Assembly (NCBI RefSeq): GCF_019393635.1 | Contig: NC_057863.1 | Location: 621,669,791-621,733,790 of the forward strand | Direction: 5' to 3' | Source: Dromiciops gliroides | Taxonomy: Eukaryota > Chordata > Mammalia > Microbiotheria > Microbiotheriidae | Length of the DNA: 64,000 nt | Shown here: positions 59,216 to 64,000 of the stretch, piece by piece | How the letters are laid out: each line of letters begins with the position of its first letter | Numbering within the stretch: the stretch's first letter is position 1 | The notes under the pieces: generated by a model | Databases searched by the model: none | What the model was told of the DNA's origin: nothing | The model's input: only the letters and a program-made list of their open reading frames with translations | Translations under genes and position numbers: made by a program

Positions 59216-59835
59216 TTTAGATAAATCCATAAACAGTTGATATAAATTCTTCCACTTTGGTAGATCCCACTTTCCACGTGAATCCCTAAAGAGTGTTATG
59301 TAGAACCCTATCATGTGTGTGGTTTGAACTAAGCCCTGACATTCACTGTAGGGATATATTTGAGCCTCAAACCTTAGAGCACAACCATAAAGATTTGGAC
59401 CAACCCCAGAAAGCAGAACAAACTTGGGGTTGCTGGAGAGGCAACCCCCTTTCCCATTGAACCCACACTGCCTAACTCGTGATGGTTCTAGAGGGCAAAG
59501 TCTAGGCATTTTACTCCTCCATATTGTGTCTCAGTCCTTTGAAGCTTGGTGGGTAGTGGGGGCATTGACCTCCCTATGAGGCTGATGGAACCCAAGAACG
59601 TCTCCTTCTCTCTCTAACAGTCTAGGTCTTCCAAACTGTCTAGGAACTAGCTACTGAACAGAACATCCTCCTTCTTCTGTCTAGAAGACTGGACCCTAGA
59701 GGTCTCCAAGGGCTCATTATTGTCCACGAATTCCCCCAGGGAGATTGGGTTTTGGTAATTTTCCCCACTACCCCAGAAGATTGGGACAAAAGGATCACTC
59801 TTTACTTGGGGACATCAAAAACATGTTTACATTTT
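59216..59835. other. Unassigned stretch
   Basis: No gene or recognised repeat. The longest minus-strand frame (59,207-59,509) has no family resemblance I can see. Confidence 0.35.
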
Positions 59836-59842
59836 GTATTTT

Positions 59843-59970
59843 AAAAATAAATAAATATTTTAAAATATTTATTTTGATATATAAAATATAAGATAAAAAT
59901 AAATATTTTAAAATATTTATTTTGGTATATAAAATATAAGATAAAAATAAATATTTTTTTAAAATATAAT
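59843..59970. repeat. AT-rich tandem repeat, ~50-bp unit
   Basis: AAAAATAAATATTTTAAAATATTTATTTTG.TATATAAAATATAAGAT occurs at 59,843-59,894 (with a 4-base extra) and 59,895-59,942; a partial third unit follows. Confidence 0.9.
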
Positions 59971-60034
59971 CAAATGGTATTGGACTAGACAATCTCTCAA
60001 AGTTCCTTTAAACTCTATGTCCTCAGATCCTGTA

Positions 60035-60174
60035 GCTTCAGTCAATCTATAAGCATTTATTAAGCTCTTACTTTGTATCAGACGCAATGCTGGGCTTTGG
60101 GGATACAAAAACACAAAAAAAGAAACATTCCTGCCCTCAGGGAGCTTGCATTCTATTACAAGAAGCAACATGCA
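60035..60174 (-). mobile_element. CR1-clade LINE 3' end
   Basis: TAAGCATTTATTAAGCTCTTAC, GCAATGCTGGGCTTTGGGGATAC and CCCTCAGGGAGCTTGCATTCTA. Confidence 0.75.
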
Positions 60175-60331
60175 GGGGCAGCCAGGTGGCCCAGTGGATA
60201 GAGTACCGGCCCTGGAGTCAGGAGGACCTGAGTTCAAATCCGACCTCAAACACTTGACACTTACTAGCTTTGTGACCCTGGGCAAGTCACTTAACCCCAA
60301 TTGCTTCACCAAAAACAAACAAACAAACAAA
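60175..60331 (+). mobile_element. WSINE1-type SINE inside a CR1-clade LINE
   Basis: Full copy with a CAAA tail. AAGCAACATG at 60,163-60,172 and 60,332-60,341 is the target duplication. Confidence 0.94.
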
Positions 60332-60344
60332 AAGCAACATGTAA

Positions 60345-60835
60345 TAATGATGGTAATTATGACGATGATAAAATTTATTATTATTTTAATGACCTTTAGG
60401 TAACATTTAAAGGTTTGTGAAGTATTTTACATTTACTATATCATTTAATTCTTTTTTTAAGACCATACCTATGATTTTACCAGTGTAGAAAATTCTCTCA
60501 ACAAGGTGCTTCCTTTAATAATACCAATCTGCAATTTGCAGTAATAATACTTCCCTACAATTTATATTAATAATAAATGTTTATACTTATTTTATTTAAG
60601 TTTTATTTATTTAATTAATATTAATTTAATTCTAAAAACAATCCTGAGACATAAGGCCTATTATTATTATTATTATTATTATTTCCATTTTATAGATGAG
60701 GTAACTGAGGCTGTGAGCAGTTAAGTGACTTGCCCAAAGTCATACAGCTTGCAGGTATCTAGGCAGAATTGGAACTCAGGTCTTTCTAACTCCAATCCCA
60801 GGATTCTATTCACAGCATCACCTAGGTGTTCACAG
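60345..60835 (-). mobile_element. MIR/THER1-type SINE with TTA and AT-rich expansions
   Basis: GTTTGTGAAGTATTTTACA at the left and TTTTATAGATGAGGTAACTGAGGC, CCCAAAGTCATACAGC, CATCACCTAGG at the right. A TTA repeat lies at 60,660-60,682. The AT-rich middle (60,440-60,640) may be a separate piece. Confidence 0.55.
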
Positions 60836-60847
60836 GCATGTACAAAG

Positions 60848-60930
60848 ATAGGTATATCTATATCTATATCCATATGTCTATCTATCTCTGTATCTGTTTC
60901 TATGTCTATGTCTATCTCTATGTGTATATA
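60848..60930. repeat. TATC/TATG-type repeat
   Basis: Degenerate TATCTA, TGTCTA and CTATCT units. Confidence 0.9.
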
Positions 60931-61739
60931 GACAAAGTAATTTTGGAGTGGAGGCAGCTAGTAGGTAGGGGTCAAGGGGAGTCCAAAAAGGCCTCATGTC
61001 CTCCAGTCTCTTCAAAAGAGCCTAGGCAAATGCCCTAAAAGCCAGAGAATCCAGGGACTTGGGCTACTGCTATTTGTTTCTATGTGGGACCCCAGGGTGT
61101 CACTTTCCCAAGGTAAAACCACCTAGGCAGAAGCCCCTGAAGGAATCCCCCTTCTCTTACATTCCCACTTGTCCTTTTGCCAAAGCCAAACACTCTCAAA
61201 AGGCTGTTTAGAAAGTATGAGAAATGAGGACTGTGCTTATACCAGCAAAGCCGAGTGTATGATTTGGCCCTTTCTTTATGTGGCCCAGTCTTGCTCTTTG
61301 GGAGTCACAGAGGAAAGACCAGCAGCCCCATGGGCAGCGCCCTGTCGGGGGCTGCGGGAGGACGACCCCTTCTTGACAGAGATTAGATGAGGTCTCTGTG
61401 GCTATTTTCATCCTCTCTCAGACCTTCTTTGTGACTCTCTGAGCATCTGCTTGTATTCGAACAGCTGATGCATTTTTAATGTAACTCTTAATTACAGCTT
61501 GTTTCTGTGGTGTACTCTTTCCCTTCTTGGTTCTTCCTTAGGTCCGGATCACCTCAGGGATCCTGACCTGGGATGTGTCCCATCCCTTTGCAGGGACAAG
61601 TGTAAGTGTTACTCATTTCTGAAGAGGCCATAGGAGTTATTGAAGATTTCAGAGCGAGAAGGGATTGGGGACCAAGGACCCAAAAGGTTCCACAGCACCA
61701 TGCCTGGAATTCACTTCTTCCTTCCTTCATTTAGGTCTG
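60931..61739. other. Unassigned single-copy-looking stretch
   Basis: About 800 bases with no SINE, microsatellite or LINE I recognise. Includes AG-bounded segments such as 61,543-61,606, but none codes for the expected LRRC38 continuation. Confidence 0.4.
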
Positions 61740-62000
61740 CTCATGGGTTCAGACATCTGGAGCTGGAAGGGACTTCAGAGGCCATTTGCCGAATGACCTC
61801 TCATTTTACAGAACAGAAAACTGAGTCCCAGGGAGATGAAGTGATTTGCCCAAGGTCACAAAGGGAGTGTTAGAGTTGAGATTTGAACCCAGGTCCTCTT
61901 AGCATCCCTTGCTTCCTTCAAGGCTTAGATCCTGCCCCACCCTCTATGGGAAATCTTTCCTGCTTCCCCCCCCCCTTAGTCATTAGTTCTCTTTCAGGAG
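61740..62000. mobile_element. MIR3-type SINE (minus) and CR1 piece (plus)
   Basis: Minus: AGCTGGAAGGGACTTCAGAG, TTTTACAGAACAGAAAACTGAG (61,755-61,905). Plus: CCTTCAAGGCTTAGATCCTG, GGAAATCTTTCCTGC (61,910-61,975). Confidence 0.65.
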
Positions 62001-62100
62001 AGTCCGTGAATTTGGGTGGGAAAAATCTCATCTTTATTTTCACCAGCTTCTAATTGCAATTTAGTATTTCTTTCAATCATTTAAAAAGCCTGTAGGCTTC

Positions 62101-62246
62101 GGGACAGTTAGGTGGCGCAGTGGATAAAGCACCAGCCTTGGATTCAGGAGGACCTGAGTTCAAATTTGGCCTCAGACACTTGACACTTACTAGCTGTGTG
62201 ACCCTGGGCAAGTCACTTAACCCTCATTGCCCTGCAAAAAAAAAAA
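62101..62246 (+). mobile_element. WSINE1-type SINE with 18-bp target duplication
   Basis: Full copy. AAAAAGCCTGTAGGCTTC is repeated exactly at 62,083-62,100 and 62,247-62,264, the longest duplication in the window. Confidence 0.96.
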
Positions 62247-62334
62247 AAAAAGCCTGTAGGCTTCCCCACACTGCCCAAGGGGCCCATGGCACCAAAAGAG
62301 TTTTGGACCCCATGATCTAAACCAACCCACACCC

Positions 62335-62462
62335 AACAAAGGCTCCCTTCCTCCATGTATATGTAGTGTCTTTATCAATAGAATGCAAGCTCTCTGAGGG
62401 TAGGAACTGTTTCATTTTTGTCCTTGTGACCCCAGGATCTAAAATGTCTGGGCTTAGTGGGA
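62335..62462 (+). mobile_element. CR1-clade LINE 3' end
   Basis: TCAATAGAATGCAAGCTCTCTGAGGG and GTTTCATTTTTGTCCTTGTGACC. Confidence 0.72.
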
Positions 62463-62704
62463 GCTTATTAGTGCAGTGGATTGAGTGTTGAGCCTGGGGT
62501 CAGGAAGACACCTCTTCATGAGTTCAAATCCAGACACAGATGTATCTAGCCATGTGACCCTGGGCAAGTCACTTCACCCCGTTTGCCTCAGTTTCCTCAT
62601 CTGTCAAATGAGCTGGAAAAGGAAATGGCAAATTGCTACTGTGTCTTTGCCAAGAATACCCCAAATGGGATCATGAAGAGTAGACACTAAATGACCAACC
62701 ACAG
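62463..62704 (+). mobile_element. MAR1-type SINE
   Basis: GTGCAGTGGATTGAGTG head, CTCAGTTTCCTCATCTGTCAAATGAGC, GGGATCATGAAGAGTAGACAC, GACCAACCACAG tail. Confidence 0.88.
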
Positions 62705-62736
62705 TTCTAGTAGATTCGAGTTGAAACAGGCCATCC

Positions 62737-63110
62737 ACCTCCTGATAATGGGATGATAGATTCAAAAGGCAGATGAAACTCTTTTTGGTAAGATATTTTA
62801 CTTGTTTTTAATGGTTGGGGGGTGGGGGGAGGGTTTGTTTTTGTTTTTCTTTTCTTTTCTTTTCTTTTCTTTTTTTTAGTGAGGCAATTGGGGTTAAGTG
62901 ACTTGCCCAGGGTCACACAGCTAGTTAAGTGTTAAGTGTCTGAGGCTGGACCTGAACTCAGGTACTCCTGACTCCAGGGCCGGCGCTCTATCCACTGCGC
63001 CACCTAGCTGCCCCTTTCTTTTTTTTTTTTTTCTCAGTTGGAGTAAGGAGGGAGGCAGGGAGAGAATGATGGTCTCAAAATAAATTTTAAATTTCCTTTA
63101 AAAAAAAGGA
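62737..63110 (+). mobile_element. L1-like 3' end, SINE-split
   Basis: 62,740-62,840 and 63,014-63,110 (GAGGGAGGCAGGGAGAGAATGATGGTCTCAAAATAAA) resemble an L1 3' end with a G-rich run. A WSINE lies between. Weaker than the copy at 46,405. Confidence 0.4.
62879..63013 (-). mobile_element. WSINE1-type SINE
   Basis: Full minus-strand copy; its tail is the TTTTC repeat at 62,848-62,878. Confidence 0.94.
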
Positions 63111-63114
63111 AACC

Positions 63115-63300
63115 TGTGCTCACAGATTTAGAACTAGAAAGGGACCTTAGAGGTCATCTAATCTAACCTCCTCATTTTACAGACCAGGAAACCGAGCCCT
63201 AGAGAGATTAAGTGACTTGCCCAAGGTTATGCAGTTAGTAGAGAGTAAAGATTCGAACCCCAGGCCTTCCTACTCCTAATCTACCATTCTTCCCTAATTA
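63115..63300 (-). mobile_element. MIR3-type SINE
   Basis: GATTTAGAACTAGAAAGGGACC, CCTCATTTTACAGACCAGGAAACCGAG and CCCAAGGTTATGCAG. Confidence 0.78.
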
Positions 63301-63329
63301 GAACATACACTACTTGAGCTGCTGAGCAT

Positions 63330-63545
63330 AGTGTTGTTGAGCTGTTTCAGTCACACCTGACTCTTGGTGACCCCATTCGGGGTTTTCTTGGCATGATTTG
63401 CCATTATTTTCCAGATGAGGAAACTGAGGCAAACAGGGTTAAGTGAGCTGTCCAGGGTCACACAGCTGGTAAGTGGCAGAAGCTGGATTTTAACTCATGA
63501 AGCTGATTCTTCCTGATTCCAAGCGCAGTGCTCTACCCACTGCCG
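63330..63545 (-). mobile_element. MAR1-type SINE, slightly shortened
   Basis: TGTTGTTGAGCTGTTTCAGTCA, CCCATTCGGGGTTTTCTTGGC, GATGAGGAAACTGAGGC and GCTCTACCCACTGC. The middle lacks the usual GATACTGGAGTGG part. Confidence 0.88.
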
Positions 63546-63904
63546 GGAACATGTTAAGGGCTTAATGAATGCTTTGCTGTTTTGCTGACACCAAGGGAAA
63601 AGATGCAGCTTAATTTGTTTCACCTAATCCCCGATACCGAGCCAACTTTGGACATTGCCCTGGATCATTGTTCTTTTCAAATATTGATGAATGTTGAGTC
63701 AGCCTTCTTTTTCTTTTGGTTAGACCAGGAATCGAGTTTTGGTGACATAATGGTATCCACGTTATAATATGCCTGGTTAGGATGTAGATTTTTTTTTATA
63801 TGCCCCTAAAGGTCAATTATCTCCCCTTGAAAATAAACAGTAACATGTAGGGGTTTTTTTTTCTTAAAAAAAAAAAGACTTATCATTTAATGAACAGAAG
63901 GCCA
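63546..63904. other. Unassigned stretch
   Basis: SINE-free after a short CR1-like scrap (63,553-63,575). No gene recognised. The small plus-strand frame at 63,582 is not supported. Confidence 0.35.
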
Positions 63905-64000
63905 GTCTCAAAAATAGAAACATCTGGCTTCAAGTTTTTCCTCTGAAACATACTGTGGGCAGGTCATTTAACCTCTCAATGGCCCAAGGCAACTAACCCA
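63905..64000 (+). mobile_element. MIR/THER-type SINE, cut by the window end
   Basis: CTGGCTTCAAGTTTTTCCTC and GGGCAGGTCATTTAACCTCTCAATGG. Confidence 0.6.

Larger units (their letters stand above)
50712..64000 (+). other. LRRC38: LRRC38 intron 1 (start; continues beyond window)
   Basis: The intron begins with GTGAGC directly after the split glycine codon. I looked for an exon resembling the known continuation (LDEIQCSLP followed by a membrane segment) through to 64,000 and found none. Everything downstream is repeat or unassigned single-copy sequence, listed separately. Confidence 0.85.

Noticed and set aside
58841-59835. A longer retrovirus adjoining the LTR at 58,841
   Set aside because: No purine run or retroviral protein resemblance is seen next to the LTR, and AGGA flanks both sides, so a solo LTR is the simpler reading.
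61543-61606. A short AG-bounded segment considered as LRRC38 exon 2
   Set aside because: Its translation does not resemble the expected C-cap continuation or a membrane segment, and it is far too short.
1-64000. CRISPR arrays, prokaryotic operons, toxin or defence systems
   Set aside because: No regularly spaced identical repeats with unique spacers and no runs of adjacent long frames. Everything points to a vertebrate nuclear genome.

Overview
The window looks like nuclear DNA from a marsupial. The main evidence is a very dense load of tRNA-derived CORE-SINEs: about 31 short (~135 bp) WSINE1-type copies, about 15 longer MAR1-type copies and many MIR/THER1-type copies. CR1-clade (L2/L3) LINEs, RTE-clade LINEs and marsupial-style L1 3' ends are also present. 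I cannot tell from the sequence alone whether the species is Australian or American. I see no bacterial operon, CRISPR array or complete multi-exon gene.

Layout. Positions 1-49,270 are intergenic and almost entirely interspersed repeats. Notable parts are a truncated U6 snRNA copy (5,723-5,806); a decayed RTE LINE (about 9,767-13,404); a CR1-clade LINE reverse-transcriptase fragment (29,115-29,870) facing an opposite-strand CR1-clade fragment (30,012-31,040); a BovB-type RTE LINE whose ends are separated by an old retroviral LTR (31,215-33,750); and a C-terminal piece of a third RTE-like LINE (33,925-34,300). Several repeat families that I cannot name occur in two or three copies. A CpG-rich island at about 49,540-50,860 contains the only host gene I can support: the first coding exon of LRRC38 (50,069-50,711, + strand), an auxiliary (gamma) subunit of BK potassium channels. 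The rest of the window, 50,712-64,000, is LRRC38 intron 1, also full of SINEs, CR1 3' ends, microsatellites and one solo LTR (58,841-59,211). The exon coding the remaining C-terminal part and the membrane segment is not in the window.

How things fit together. The upstream 49 kb is the 5' flank of LRRC38 and the downstream 13 kb is its intron, so any function outside the exon would be regulatory. Candidates seen by eye are the CpG-island promoter, a CTCF-like site at 15,883, a CTCF-like site inside the solo LTR at 59,182, a near-perfect CTCF-like core at the head of one MAR1 copy (18,757), and a stretch with two octamer (ATGCAAAT) sites at 38,183 and 38,228. Many reading frames in the window come from the SINEs and simple repeats and are not genes. 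Most repeat boundaries are accurate to about 5-20 bases where target-site duplications are visible, and are looser elsewhere.
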